NCBI GenBank assembly: GCA_017465745.1
Contig: JAFTVM010000083.1
Span: 37,072-101,071, forward strand
Source of the DNA: Oscillospiraceae bacterium
GTDB lineage: Bacteria; Bacillota; Clostridia; Oscillospirales; Oscillospiraceae
Length of the DNA stretch: 64,000 nucleotides
Direction of reading: 5' to 3'
Shown: one piece after another, positions 35,597 to 44,614 of the stretch
Position numbering within the stretch: the stretch's first letter is position 1
How the letters are laid out: every line of letters begins with the position of its first letter
The notes under the pieces: generated by a model
Databases searched by the model: none
The model's input: only the letters and a program-made list of their open reading frames with translations
What the model was told of the DNA's origin: nothing
Translations under genes and position numbers: made by a program

Positions 35597-36937
35597 ATGA
35601 ATATTCTTGTTCTGAACGGAAGCCCCAAGGGCTCCAACAGCATTACTTTGCAGACCATCCTCTATCTGCAGAAGAAGAATCCTGCCCATCATTTTGAGAT
35701 TCTCCACGCAGGTGCAAAGATCCGCTCTTTCGAAAAGGATTTTTCCCCCGCTCTGGACGCAATCAGCCGGGCCGACGTATTTCTTTTTTCCTACCCGGTG
35801 TATACCTTCATCGCCCCCTGTCAGCTTCACCGGTTCATTGAACTGTTGAAAGCCTCCGGGGCTGACCTTTCCGGCAAATTTGCCACCCAGCTTACTACCT
35901 CCAAGCATTTTTATGACATCACCGCCCACCGCTATATCCAGGACAACTGCCAGGATCTGGGCCTGAAATATATCCGCGGTCTGTCTGCCGATATGGACGA
36001 TCTGCTCAACGCAAAAGGACAGGCTGATGCAGAAGCCTTCTTCAGACATGTCTGCTGGAGCGTGGAAAATGATATTTATGAGCCTTTCCCCGCCGCGCTG
36101 CCTGCACCCATTCACAAGACTGTGGCAGTACCCGACATCTGCGAATCCGGCAGGCAGGGCGATGTTGTTATCGTTACGGACTGCGAACCGGAGGACACTC
36201 AGCTTCAGTCCATGATCGACCGTTTCCGGGCTGTTCTGTCCCGTCAGAGCCGAATCGTCAACATCCGGGAGTATCCCCTCAAGGGCGGCTGCCTGGGCTG
36301 CTTCAATTGCGCTGTGACAGGCAGGTGCATCTATAAGGACGGCTTTGATAACTATCTGCGAAATGAAATTCAGACCGCCGATTCCATCGTCTACGCCTTC
36401 ACTATCCGCGACCACTCCATGGGCGCCCGGTTCAAGATGTACGATGACCGCAATTTCTGCAACGGCCACCGCACTGTCACCATCGGCATGCCTGTGGGCT
36501 ATCTCATCAGCGGCAATTATTCCCAGGAGTCCAATCTGCAGACCATTATAGAAGCCCGGGCTCAGGTGGGCAGTAATTTCCTGGCCGGTGTCGCCGCCGA
36601 TGAAACCGATCCCAACGGCGAGATCGACCGTCTGGCAAAGATTCTGGTCTACGCCCTGGATAACCAGTATGTCCCGCCCCAGAATTTCTACGGTATCGGC
36701 GGCATGAAGGTCTTCCGGGATCTGATCTGGCTGATGCAGGGTATGATGAAGGCCGATCACAAATTCTACAAGGCACACGGCCAGTACGACTTCCCCCAGA
36801 AGCAGTGGCCGACGATGCTCAAAATGTATCTCGTCGGCGCGCTGCTGTCCAATGAAAAGCTGAAATCCAAAATGGGCAGCGCCATGAACGAAGGCATGCT
36901 GGCACCTTACAGGAAGGTTCTGGACAGCACCAAATAA
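35597..36937 (+). CDS. NAD(P)H-dependent oxidoreductase, two flavodoxin-like domains
   Basis: A 446-residue protein; the ATG at 35597 has GGAAGG upstream. Domain 1 (about 1-165) starts with ILVLNGSPKGSNS, an FMN phosphate loop, and has FSYPVYTFIAP. Domain 2 (about 187-330) resembles iron-sulfur flavoproteins and has a C-x2-C-x2-C-x5-C set (C232, C235, C238, C244) in GGCLGCFNC, then FTIRDHSMGARFKMYDDR. The fusion of a reductase domain with a second FMN/Cys domain suggests internal electron transfer. The last 80 residues are specific to this architecture. Substrate unknown. Confidence 0.82.
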   Translation: MNILVLNGSPKGSNSITLQTILYLQKKNPAHHFEILHAGAKIRSFEKDFSPALDAISRADVFLFSYPVYTFIAPCQLHRFIELLKASGADLSGKFATQLTTSKHFYDITAHRYIQDNCQDLGLKYIRGLSADMDDLLNAKGQADAEAFFRHVCWSVENDIYEPFPAALPAPIHKTVAVPDICESGRQGDVVIVTDCEPEDTQLQSMIDRFRAVLSRQSRIVNIREYPLKGGCLGCFNCAVTGRCIYKDGFDNYLRNEIQTADSIVYAFTIRDHSMGARFKMYDDRNFCNGHRTVTIGMPVGYLISGNYSQESNLQTIIEARAQVGSNFLAGVAADETDPNGEIDRLAKILVYALDNQYVPPQNFYGIGGMKVFRDLIWLMQGMMKADHKFYKAHGQYDFPQKQWPTMLKMYLVGALLSNEKLKSKMGSAMNEGMLAPYRKVLDSTK

Positions 36938-36942
36938 GAATA

Positions 36943-36977
36943 GCGGAGCCGGTCATCGGGACCGGCTCCGCATTTTT
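36943..36977 (+). terminator. Terminator of the flavoprotein gene
   Basis: A perfect 12-bp stem (36943-36954 with 36960-36971), 5-nt loop, then ATTTTT. Confidence 0.93.
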
Positions 36978-37110
36978 CATTCCGGGCGTGCTGCTCCGGG
37001 AACAGATGCGCCATAATCGCGGAGTGACCGCCGTGGGTGATGATGCAGATATCCTCCGGGATTTCGGAGAGTGCCGCAAAACACGTTCCGTCATCTCTCC
37101 CCCCTCACCT
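36955..37110 (-). pseudogene. Possible fragment of a histidine phosphatase
   Basis: A minus-strand frame reads FAALSEIPEDICIITHGGHS and then AIMAHLFPE, the C-terminal catalytic-histidine region of the phosphoglycerate-mutase/histidine phosphatase family. No start, no N-terminal RHG motif and no full-length frame exist, and its end runs into the terminator of the flavoprotein gene. It is best read as a leftover of a gene lost by deletion. Confidence 0.4.
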
Positions 37111-37136
37111 GAAGCGCCACACCGAAATAGCCTGCC

Positions 37137-37161
37137 AACGCCGCCCATACCGGGCGGCGTT
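37137..37161 (-). terminator. Hairpin after the second lipoprotein gene
   Basis: A perfect 10-bp GC-rich stem (37137-37146 with 37152-37161), 5-nt loop, 16 bp after the lipoprotein stop at the end of the long acquisition operon. No U tract follows, so termination is probable but not certain. Confidence 0.55.
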
Positions 37162-37177
37162 CTGATTTGCAGGTTCG

Positions 37178-38008
37178 TTATGCAGCGGGGACAAAAGTGA
37201 CCTCGTAAGGCTCCTTGGCCATCTGGGAGGCCATCAGGGAGATCACCAGGGTGTTGTCGGCAGTAACAGCACCCTCGGTGATATTGCCTTCGCTGTCGGT
37301 GAAGGTGAAGACACCGTTTTCTGCGGTGTAGGTGCCGGAGGCTGCAGAGCCGTCATAGACGGTGCCGCCCATATCGAAGGAAACGCTGTAGGAGAAGGTG
37401 CCGTCTGCACCGATCTCGGCAGTATACTCGTAAACCACGGTACCGGCCATGGCGCTCTCCTTGGTATAGCTTGCGGTATAGGTACCGGCGGTCAGGGCAG
37501 CGTCAGCGGAAGCTTCTGCATCGGCTTCACCGTCATCCTCACCGCCTGCGGCAGCAGCCTCACCGGCGTAGGTCAGAATAATACCGCCGACCTTGTCCGC
37601 TTCGATGGTGGCGGAGCCGTAGGGCAGCGCACCGGCAATCTCCAGAGTACCGTCTTCCTGGACAGTGAAGGTGCAGGAGCGGTCATCGGCGCAGGTCATG
37701 GTGTAGCAGGTATCAGTCAGCATCCAGGTGCCTGCGGCCTTTTCCTCGGCAGCGTCATTGACCAGGGTGAAGGTGCCGTCTTCCAGGAAATTGACAGTGA
37801 AGACCCAGCTCATGCTGAAGTCGCCCTCAGAAAAGGCCGCGCTGCCGGTGTAGGCGCCGGGTTTCAGCTGGCCTGCATTGACGGCGGGAGCTGCGGGCTC
37901 CGTGGGATCGGTGGCCGGGTTGGTTTCGGGAGTGGTGTCCCGGGCGGTGCAGCCGACTGCGCAGAAGATCATGCACAGGGCCAGAGCGATGGTGATGATG
38001 CGTTTCAT
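37178..38008 (-). CDS. Lipoprotein of unknown function
   Basis: A 276-residue lipoprotein: signal peptide MKRIITIALALCMIF and lipobox CAVGC (C20), a Pro/Thr-rich spacer, then two beta-rich repeats (about 50-150 and 170-275) with patterns such as GTYTAENGVFTFTD and GTWMLTDTCYTM. An acidic linker (EDDGEADAEASADAA) separates them. It overlaps the HutX-like fragment gene by 4 bp and is last in the operon. It shares the beta-repeat style and the GTYT-x6-FT motif with the lipoprotein at 45316-46065. No motif gives a function; an outer-face binding role is inferred from context. Confidence 0.7.
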   Translation of the reverse strand: MKRIITIALALCMIFCAVGCTARDTTPETNPATDPTEPAAPAVNAGQLKPGAYTGSAAFSEGDFSMSWVFTVNFLEDGTFTLVNDAAEEKAAGTWMLTDTCYTMTCADDRSCTFTVQEDGTLEIAGALPYGSATIEADKVGGIILTYAGEAAAAGGEDDGEADAEASADAALTAGTYTASYTKESAMAGTVVYEYTAEIGADGTFSYSVSFDMGGTVYDGSAASGTYTAENGVFTFTDSEGNITEGAVTADNTLVISLMASQMAKEPYEVTFVPAA

Positions 38009-38697
38009 GTTGTTTCTCCTTTATTCGTTTGATATTTGTTCCAGAGCGACTCGAAAAGCGCTTTGGATTTTTCCTCGATCTGCTTATCGCTTCCGCGACG
38101 CAGGTAGATGGATAGGGTAATTTTTTCGTCCTCCCCCACCAGCGCAAGGCTCAGGCTCTCCCTGCCCTCCAGCAGATGTTCCCGCACCAGGAAGATGGCG
38201 TACAGGGTTTCCGGGAAGATCAGGGCGGTCAGGTCCATATTCCCACCCTCGCGCCTGATGATGGCGGCCTCTCCCCGCTGCTTCCGCGGGGGCAGCGGAG
38301 TGGTCAGCTGAAGCACTGTACTGCCTGTATCCAGATGGAGCATGACGCAGTCAAGGGCCTGGAGCTAATCGTAGATTCTTCCCAGATCGTCCACCGGGAC
38401 GGATACCGCCCCATCCATGGCGTCCAGCAGCTGCCAGTGGGTAATGTTCAGCGCCTCGGCGGCTGTGCGCAGATGGGCGCTGGGATTCTTTTCGAAGTAC
38501 GCCGCCACCCGCTCCGGCAGGGTCTTCTTCAGGTGCGGGTTGGACGGATGGAAATGATTTTTCTTCATCTCCTCCTGCATGAGCTTGATGCATTTGGGAA
38601 CCGTGTAGTAGGCTGCGTGGGCCGCGATGCACTGGCGGCATTTGCCGTAATTGGGGCACATGGGCATGCAGGGACATTTCAATTCATCAGGATTCAT
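38005..38697 (-). pseudogene. ChuX/HutX-like heme-utilisation protein interrupted by an in-frame TAG
   Basis: One 231-codon frame from the ATG at 38697 (AAAGGAG upstream) to 38005, interrupted only by TAG at 38365-38367. The first half has a Cys-rich start (C8, C10, C14, C20, C23) and a helical part (VAAYFEKNPS, AAEALNITHWQLLDAM, VSVPVDDLGRIYD). After the TAG the same frame continues LQALDCVMLHLDTG, LTTPLPP, TLYAIFLVREHLLEGRES and ITLSIYLRRG, following ChuX/HutX through the core of the heme-binding domain. Either a nonsense mutation split it into peptides of 110 and 112 residues (ATG at 38343 would start the second), or TAG is read through. The downstream half overlaps the next gene by 4 bp. 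Confidence 0.75.
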
Positions 38698-39680
38698 AGG
38701 GTCCACTCCTTTCCGGTCAGGTGGCACCGGGCGGTATGATCAGCGCCAACGCAAATCGCCGGTGGCAGCGGTGCACAGCGGCAGATGTCACAGGCCTCGG
38801 GGCAGCGGGAGGCAAAGCGGCACAGATCCGGCGGATTGATGGGGCTTCTGGCCTCGCCGGTGAGGATGATCCGCTCCCGTTTCCCGCTGGGGTTGACCTC
38901 CGGGATGGCTGACATCAGCGCCCGGGTATAGGGGGTGACCGGATGCGCGAAAATCTCCGCGGTTGCACCGGACTCCATGACCTCCCCCAGATACATCACC
39001 GCCATATGGTCGGTGATGTGCTTGACCAGGGACAGGTTATGGGAAATGAACAGATATGTCAGCTCAAATTCGTCCCGCAGATCCAGCAGCAGGTTGCAGA
39101 TCTGGGAATGGACGGATACATCCAGCGCGGAAGTTGGCTCATCGCAGATGATCAGCTCCGCGCCTGCGACCAGTGCCCGGGCGATGGCCACGCGCTGCCG
39201 CTGACCGCCGGAAAACTCAAAGATGTAGCGGTCCAGGTCCTCTCGGGACAGGCCCACCTTTTCCACCAGTGACGCTGCCCGTTCCCGCAGCACCCGCTCA
39301 TTGCGTTCTCCGGCAATAAACAGTGGTTCCGAAATGATCTGCCACACGGTGAAACGGCTGTTCAGGGAGGTATAGGGATCCTGGAACACGGTCTGCATGT
39401 GGCGGCGTACCGCTTTCCATTGGTCGGGCTTTGTTCGGTGATCAATGGTATGGCCAAAGCACTCGAAGGCGCCGGATGTGATGGGCACGAAGCCAAGGAG
39501 GGTATTGGCCAGGGTGGTCTTGCCGCAGCCGGACTCTCCCACCAGGCCGTATACCTCCCCCCGGCGGACTTCAATATTCACATTCTGCACGGCTGACAAT
39601 CGGTCCGGCCTGCCGAACAGACGGTTTCTGACCTTGAAATCCACGGTCAGATCCCTGGTTTTCAGAATGATTTCTCCCAT
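38694..39680 (-). CDS. Opp/Dpp-type ABC transporter ATP-binding protein (F subunit)
   Basis: A 328-residue ATPase; the ATG at 39680 has GGAGG 4 nt upstream. Walker A GESGCGKTT is at 48-56, the signature FSGGQRQR and Walker B LIICDEPTSALD follow. The C-terminal extension with a Cys cluster (C-x6-C-x3-C type, DLCRFASRCPEACDICRC) is the oligopeptide-type FeS/zinc tail. It pairs with the D subunit to drive the importer encoded upstream. Confidence 0.92.
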   Translation of the reverse strand: MGEIILKTRDLTVDFKVRNRLFGRPDRLSAVQNVNIEVRRGEVYGLVGESGCGKTTLANTLLGFVPITSGAFECFGHTIDHRTKPDQWKAVRRHMQTVFQDPYTSLNSRFTVWQIISEPLFIAGERNERVLRERAASLVEKVGLSREDLDRYIFEFSGGQRQRVAIARALVAGAELIICDEPTSALDVSVHSQICNLLLDLRDEFELTYLFISHNLSLVKHITDHMAVMYLGEVMESGATAEIFAHPVTPYTRALMSAIPEVNPSGKRERIILTGEARSPINPPDLCRFASRCPEACDICRCAPLPPAICVGADHTARCHLTGKEWTL

Positions 39681-40663
39681 AGCGCCTCCGTATCGTAGTA
39701 GCATCGAACCTTTCTTCCCTCCCCCCGGTCAAAGAGCGGGGGCATCTGCTTCCGGCACAATTGGGTACAGTAGCTGCAGCGGTTCGAAAAGTAGCAGCCA
39801 GCGGGTTTGTGCATGGGGTGGGGAACATTGTGGGGGATCTGAACGAAACGATCCACCTTTTCATCCAGGTCCGGGATGGTATCAATGAGGGCCTTGGTGT
39901 ACGGATGCTTCGGGGATTTCAGAATCTCATCCACACGCCCCTGCTCCACGATCTTGCCGCAGTACATCACATATACCCGGTCCGCCATCTCCCGTACCAC
40001 GCCCAGGTCATGTGTGATCATCAGCAGTGCCATTTTTTCATGTTCACAGCGTTCCCTGATAAGTCCGAGAATCTGGGCCTGGATGGTGACGTCCAGCGCT
40101 GTGGTGGGTTCGTCAGCAATGAGCAGCCGGGGCGACAGGGAGGTAGCCATGGCGATGAGGATCCGCTGCTTCAGGCCGCCGGAAAGCTCATGGGGATACT
40201 GCTTCGCCCGCATTTCGGGATCCGGGATGCCGACCCTTTTCATCATTTCGATGCTGCGGGCTCTTGCTTCCTTCGGTCTCATCTGCCGGTGGTAGATAAA
40301 TATTTCATCCAGCTGCTGGCCGATGGTCATGACAGGATTCAGGAATGAGGAGGGATCCTGGAAAATCATGGCCATCTCCTCTGCCCGCAGGGCAAGCATT
40401 TCATTTTCTGTCTTCTCCAGCAGGTTATGGACAGTGCCGTCCCGGGAAATGAAGCAGAATTTGTCCGCCGCCACATAGGCGGGCGGCGTGTTCAGCAGCT
40501 TCATACAGGCCAAGCTTGTAACAGACTTTCCGCAGCCGCTTTCGCCCACGATGGCCACCTTTTCGCCCTCCCCTACTGTGATGTCCACACCTTCCACGGC
40601 CCGGACAAAGCCTTCCTCGCTGCGGAAGAGGATCTTCAGGTTCCGGGCTTCCAGCACATTCAT
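39662..40663 (-). CDS. Opp/Dpp-type ABC transporter ATP-binding protein (D subunit)
   Basis: A 333-residue ATPase with Walker A GESGCGKS at 40-47, signature LSGGLKQR (K in place of the usual Q/M), Walker [13 protein letters not shown] and the C-terminal peptide-type tail with cysteines (GCYFSNRCSYCTQLC). It overlaps the F gene by 19 bp and the C-permease gene by 4 bp. Confidence 0.93.
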   Translation of the reverse strand: MNVLEARNLKILFRSEEGFVRAVEGVDITVGEGEKVAIVGESGCGKSVTSLACMKLLNTPPAYVAADKFCFISRDGTVHNLLEKTENEMLALRAEEMAMIFQDPSSFLNPVMTIGQQLDEIFIYHRQMRPKEARARSIEMMKRVGIPDPEMRAKQYPHELSGGLKQRILIAMATSLSPRLLIADEPTTALDVTIQAQILGLIRERCEHEKMALLMITHDLGVVREMADRVYVMYCGKIVEQGRVDEILKSPKHPYTKALIDTIPDLDEKVDRFVQIPHNVPHPMHKPAGCYFSNRCSYCTQLCRKQMPPLFDRGEGRKVRCYYDTEALWEKSF

Positions 40664-41595
40664 CCGTACACCTCCTCTGCTTTCAGCTTGTTTGCCTCTT
40701 CTTCACTGATGTCCGTCATGGCGGCAAAGAGGATTGCCACATCTTCCTCCCGGGTCTTCTGTCTGCGGGTTTTCATTCTTGGATTGAGGATCTCCTCTAG
40801 GGCGTAGCCGATCTGCATGAAGCCGAAAACAGTGATGAAGATGGCAACGCCGGGTGCGATGACCCAGGCCCACAGGCCCGAGGTAAAGGCACTCTCCTGA
40901 GCAGCAACCAAGATCTTGCCCCAGCTCATGACAGCCGGATCGCCCAGACCGATGAAGCTCAGGCCCGCCTCCGCGATCATGAAGCCGGCGCAGGACAGGG
41001 CGCAGTTCATGATCAGAAGATGGGACACAGCAGGCATGATGTGCCGGTACATAATGTACCAGCGGGAGGCGCCCGCCAGTTCCGCCGACCGGATATAGTT
41101 CATATTCATCACTGCCAGAACCTGGGCTCGAACCATACGGGCGGTGCCGCACCAGCCGATGAGGGTAAAGACCGCGATCATCATCACATAGCTGGACGAC
41201 ACGTTGCTCAGAATCATCATCAGGGGCGTGGTGGGGATCACCAGCAGCACATTGATGATGCCCAGGATCGTTCCAGCGCTGACCTTGCCGAAATAGGCAG
41301 AAACGATGCCCAATGTGGCGCCCAGCAGCGTCACGCACAGGCCCGTGGTGATGCCGATGATCAGGCTGATCCGCGCGCCGTAGAGGATCTGGGTCAGGAT
41401 GTCAATACCGTTTTTGTCCGTCCCCAGCAGGTGCTCCGCCGAGGGCTGCTGCAGGCCGCCCGCAATATCGTAGGCATCCAGTTCGTATGGCGTCAGCCAG
41501 GGAGCGAACACCGCCGCCAGCACCACGATCCCCACCAGAATGACGCCCAGTCGGCCCTTGGGATTTGTCAGTATTTTCATTAGAAAGTTTCCCAT
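40660..41595 (-). CDS. Opp/Dpp-type ABC transporter permease (C subunit)
   Basis: A 311-residue permease. The chosen ATG at 41595 lies 1 nt after the B-subunit stop. Six membrane segments and the EAA loop (RSAELAGASRWYIMYRHIMP) are visible, plus the N-terminal GTDKNGIDILTQILYGARISL block typical of DppC/OppC. It forms the translocation pore with the B subunit. Confidence 0.92.
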   Translation of the reverse strand: MGNFLMKILTNPKGRLGVILVGIVVLAAVFAPWLTPYELDAYDIAGGLQQPSAEHLLGTDKNGIDILTQILYGARISLIIGITTGLCVTLLGATLGIVSAYFGKVSAGTILGIINVLLVIPTTPLMMILSNVSSSYVMMIAVFTLIGWCGTARMVRAQVLAVMNMNYIRSAELAGASRWYIMYRHIMPAVSHLLIMNCALSCAGFMIAEAGLSFIGLGDPAVMSWGKILVAAQESAFTSGLWAWVIAPGVAIFITVFGFMQIGYALEEILNPRMKTRRQKTREEDVAILFAAMTDISEEEANKLKAEEVYG

Positions 41596-41596
41596 A

Positions 41597-42703
41597 TCAA
41601 ACCTCTTGCACTCTGGGGTCAAATTTGTGGTAGACCAGGTCAGTAATAAAATTGCAGACCACGGTGATAACTGCAAACAGAAGCAGAATCGCCTGGCTCA
41701 GCAGGTAATCGCCGGTGTTGCAGGCTTCCAGCAGCAGCTGGCCCATGCCGGGCCAGGAGAAGATCTTCTCCATCAGCACGCTGCCGCCCAAGAGCCCCGC
41801 CATGGACATACCCACATTGGTGATCAGCGGCAGCAGAGCGTTGCGGAAGGTGTGCCTGTACAGCACCACGTGGGGCGGCAGTCCCTTTGCCCGGGCGGTA
41901 AGGATATAGTCCTCCCCTGTCACGGCGATCATGCTGTTGCGCACCAGCAGGCCGTAGGAGATGACGCCTGAGAACACGGAGATAGCCACCGGCAGCGCCG
42001 CGTGGTAGGCAATATCGGCTATGTCCGCAATGGGTACGGATGCCAGCAGTGCCATCAGCAGCGATGCCGGGATACCTGCAAAAATAAAGGCAGATTTTTT
42101 CGTCACGATCCGCAGAATAACCGCCAGCGCCAAACACACAGCCAGAACGACCACAAACAGCGTCCCGTCCATAACCAGCGTATAGCCCGGTGTCATGGCT
42201 CCCCGGTACGGTAAAATCTTCAGTGTAAAGCCGAAGAGCATCACAGCCACCATGGCCAGCCAGAAGGACGGAATGGCGGTGGTGACGCCGGAGAGCCACA
42301 GCAGAATCCGGTCCGCTGTCCGGTCCCGTTTTCTTCCCGCCGCCGCGCCGAAGAGAATGCCGAAGAATACGGACAGCAGCATGGAAGAGACCGTCAGCAC
42401 CATGGACCAGGGGATCCGGCTGAACATGACGGTCCAGACGGATTCCTTGTAGTAGTGGGACTGGCCGAAATCCAGAGTCAGTACCCGGCCCAGATAATCA
42501 AAATACTGCACCAGGATCGGATCATTGAAGCCGTATTCCTCCCGGATCTGATTGCGAAGCGCAACCGCATCCTCCGGCACACCCACAAAATAGGGCTGGG
42601 CCGGATCGCTGAAGATCATGCGGGGCAGAAAGAAATTCAGCGTCACGATGATAAACAGAACCAGCAGGGCGCTGATCACCTTTTTCAGATAATATCCTTT
42701 CAA
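41597..42703 (-). CDS. Opp/Dpp-type ABC transporter permease (B subunit)
   Basis: A 368-residue permease. The TTG at 42703 has AGGAGG with a 7-nt spacer and overlaps the binding-protein stop (TTGA). N-terminal helix ISALLVLFIIVTLNFFLPRM, the conserved DPxxxQYxxxLGRVLxxDFGQS block and the EAA loop (LTARAKGLPPHVVLYRHTFRNAL) are present. It is longer than most DppB proteins because of an extra membrane region near residues 170-215. Confidence 0.9.
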   Translation of the reverse strand: MKGYYLKKVISALLVLFIIVTLNFFLPRMIFSDPAQPYFVGVPEDAVALRNQIREEYGFNDPILVQYFDYLGRVLTLDFGQSHYYKESVWTVMFSRIPWSMVLTVSSMLLSVFFGILFGAAAGRKRDRTADRILLWLSGVTTAIPSFWLAMVAVMLFGFTLKILPYRGAMTPGYTLVMDGTLFVVVLAVCLALAVILRIVTKKSAFIFAGIPASLLMALLASVPIADIADIAYHAALPVAISVFSGVISYGLLVRNSMIAVTGEDYILTARAKGLPPHVVLYRHTFRNALLPLITNVGMSMAGLLGGSVLMEKIFSWPGMGQLLLEACNTGDYLLSQAILLLFAVITVVCNFITDLVYHKFDPRVQEV

Positions 42704-44610
42704 CCGGCGTCCTCCTGCGTTCTGTGGAGATAGCGAATAGAGTTGCTGTTCCAGATGGACATTCCCTCTGCCTCGATCCAGCCATCCCACTTCTGATCAG
42801 AGTAGAATGTAATGGTGTTTTCCGAAAACAGCGGGATCTCCACGGCCAGGTCGGCAATGTATGCCTGAACCTCCCGGCAGCGGGCGTACTGGGTCTGGGT
42901 ATCAGGTGCCAGTTCCATGTCCTGCATCATGGTGTTCAGGGTCGGGTCGATAAGACCGGAATAGTTGAACAGCCGTGCTGCGCCGGTGGCGGGATACACG
43001 CCATAGCGGGCATTGAACATCAGCAGCTTGTCGGCGTTGTAGGTGACCCGGTTGATGATCATGTCAAAGTCGGCATGGTTCATCTGCTTGATATCCTCGG
43101 AATAGGTGGAGGTGGCCTGGTCATATTCGATGGTGATACCGATTTTTGCCAGCTGGGTGGCCAAGGCCTTGACGGTGACCTCATTGTCCGGGGTAGCAAA
43201 AATGGTCAGACTGATGCCACGGCTGCCGTTTTCGTCCATCTGATAGGGGGTGGTATCCAGCAGGTCGTTGGCAGCATCCACATTCGACTCGTGATAAATG
43301 TAATCGCCGTTTTCATCCACCCGGGCGTGGGCGAAGTAGTCCTGTACCAGACCGTCTCCCACGGGAACTCCCATGCCGTGAAGCACCTCATCGATGAGGA
43401 TATTCTGATCGATGCACAGGGAGATGGCCCTGCGGATCTCGTGGGAATATCCTTCGAAGCTGCCTTCCCGGAACACGCCGTAGGGACCTACATTGAACAG
43501 CAGGGTCGTCACAGTCTCGCTGGTGACAGCGGAGATGTTAACGTTGCTGTACGCGCTGTTGTTTGCCACGGCATAGGCCTTGGAAGAGGTCACGGAATCC
43601 AGCATCAGATCCAGGCCCCCCTCATTCAGGGCGTTGATGAGGACATCCTCGTTGCTCATGAGGATCACGGACACATTCTCAATGGGGTCCCCGGCGAATT
43701 CCTCCCGCAGCAGGGCCTCGTCATAGTTTTCCCGGAGGGTGGCCGTGATGGTACTGCCCTCAATGTAGCCGCCCTCGGCAATATGGTAGGGGCCGGTGCC
43801 CACGGGAGACAGGTTCTTCTCCTTGGCAGGACTGCGGACAGACTGCCAGATATGTTTGGGGATGATGACGATGGAATTGCAAATGGTCTTCATGGAGGTA
43901 TAGTTGTTGCTGGCCAGGGTAAAGACGAAATCCCCATCCACCACCTCGCTGCCGTGGTAATCCGTAAGGAAATAAGCCTGGGCGCCCAGGGACCCGGCGT
44001 GCTTTACGATGTAATCGAAGGTGAATTTAATATCCTCGGCAGTAAAGGGAGTACCGTCGCTCCAGGAATGGCCATGGACCACCTTGAAGCGGAAGCGCAT
44101 CCAGTTTGTTTTCGGAACAGCAATGAGGGCACGCTCCAGGAATTCTTCTTCCGTTTCGACAATGGGATTTCCACTTTCATCGAAGCCGAATTCGATGGAT
44201 TCCCGGGCGCACTGGGCTTCCCACTGCTCCTGGGTCGGATCAAAATACTCGTAGCCATAGACACTGCCGTCTTCTTTCGGGAATGCGCCCTCCACCTCCA
44301 CCAGACCGTCAGCAAAGGCCAGCGGGTTACGCTCCGGATCGGCCGGTTCGTAAATTCTGCCATCAGGGAAGGTGTAAGACTCCCCTTCCACATAATCTGC
44401 CGGGGTGGATACGCTGCCCAGAAGAGTATTATAGAACAGCCCCACGAAGAATGTGGCGGAGGCTTCCATGGAAGCGTAGGGATTCAGATTCTTGGGGAGC
44501 TGGGTGGTACCCACCCGGAGGGAATTCTGATACTTATCCTCCCGGCCGCAGGCGGTGAACAGGCTCACCGCCATCAGCGCGGCCAGGGTCAGTGCAATGA
44601 ATCTTTTCAT
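42700..44610 (-). CDS. Opp/Dpp-type substrate-binding lipoprotein
   Basis: A 636-residue family 5 solute-binding lipoprotein with lipobox LFTAC (C21). Family blocks are visible: FKVVHGHSWSDGTPFTAEDIKFTFDY, GTGPYHIAEGGY and LCIDQNILIDEVLHGMG. It carries an unusual acidic insertion at about 85-150 (YGYEYFDPTQEQWEAQ, ESGNPIVETEEE). Dpp/Opp proteins carry peptides, nickel complexes or heme; the context here (heme-handling and DtxR-like genes) favours a metal or heme ligand, by inference. Confidence 0.88.
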   Translation of the reverse strand: MKRFIALTLAALMAVSLFTACGREDKYQNSLRVGTTQLPKNLNPYASMEASATFFVGLFYNTLLGSVSTPADYVEGESYTFPDGRIYEPADPERNPLAFADGLVEVEGAFPKEDGSVYGYEYFDPTQEQWEAQCARESIEFGFDESGNPIVETEEEFLERALIAVPKTNWMRFRFKVVHGHSWSDGTPFTAEDIKFTFDYIVKHAGSLGAQAYFLTDYHGSEVVDGDFVFTLASNNYTSMKTICNSIVIIPKHIWQSVRSPAKEKNLSPVGTGPYHIAEGGYIEGSTITATLRENYDEALLREEFAGDPIENVSVILMSNEDVLINALNEGGLDLMLDSVTSSKAYAVANNSAYSNVNISAVTSETVTTLLFNVGPYGVFREGSFEGYSHEIRRAISLCIDQNILIDEVLHGMGVPVGDGLVQDYFAHARVDENGDYIYHESNVDAANDLLDTTPYQMDENGSRGISLTIFATPDNEVTVKALATQLAKIGITIEYDQATSTYSEDIKQMNHADFDMIINRVTYNADKLLMFNARYGVYPATGAARLFNYSGLIDPTLNTMMQDMELAPDTQTQYARCREVQAYIADLAVEIPLFSENTITFYSDQKWDGWIEAEGMSIWNSNSIRYLHRTQEDAG

Positions 44611-44614
44611 GGCG

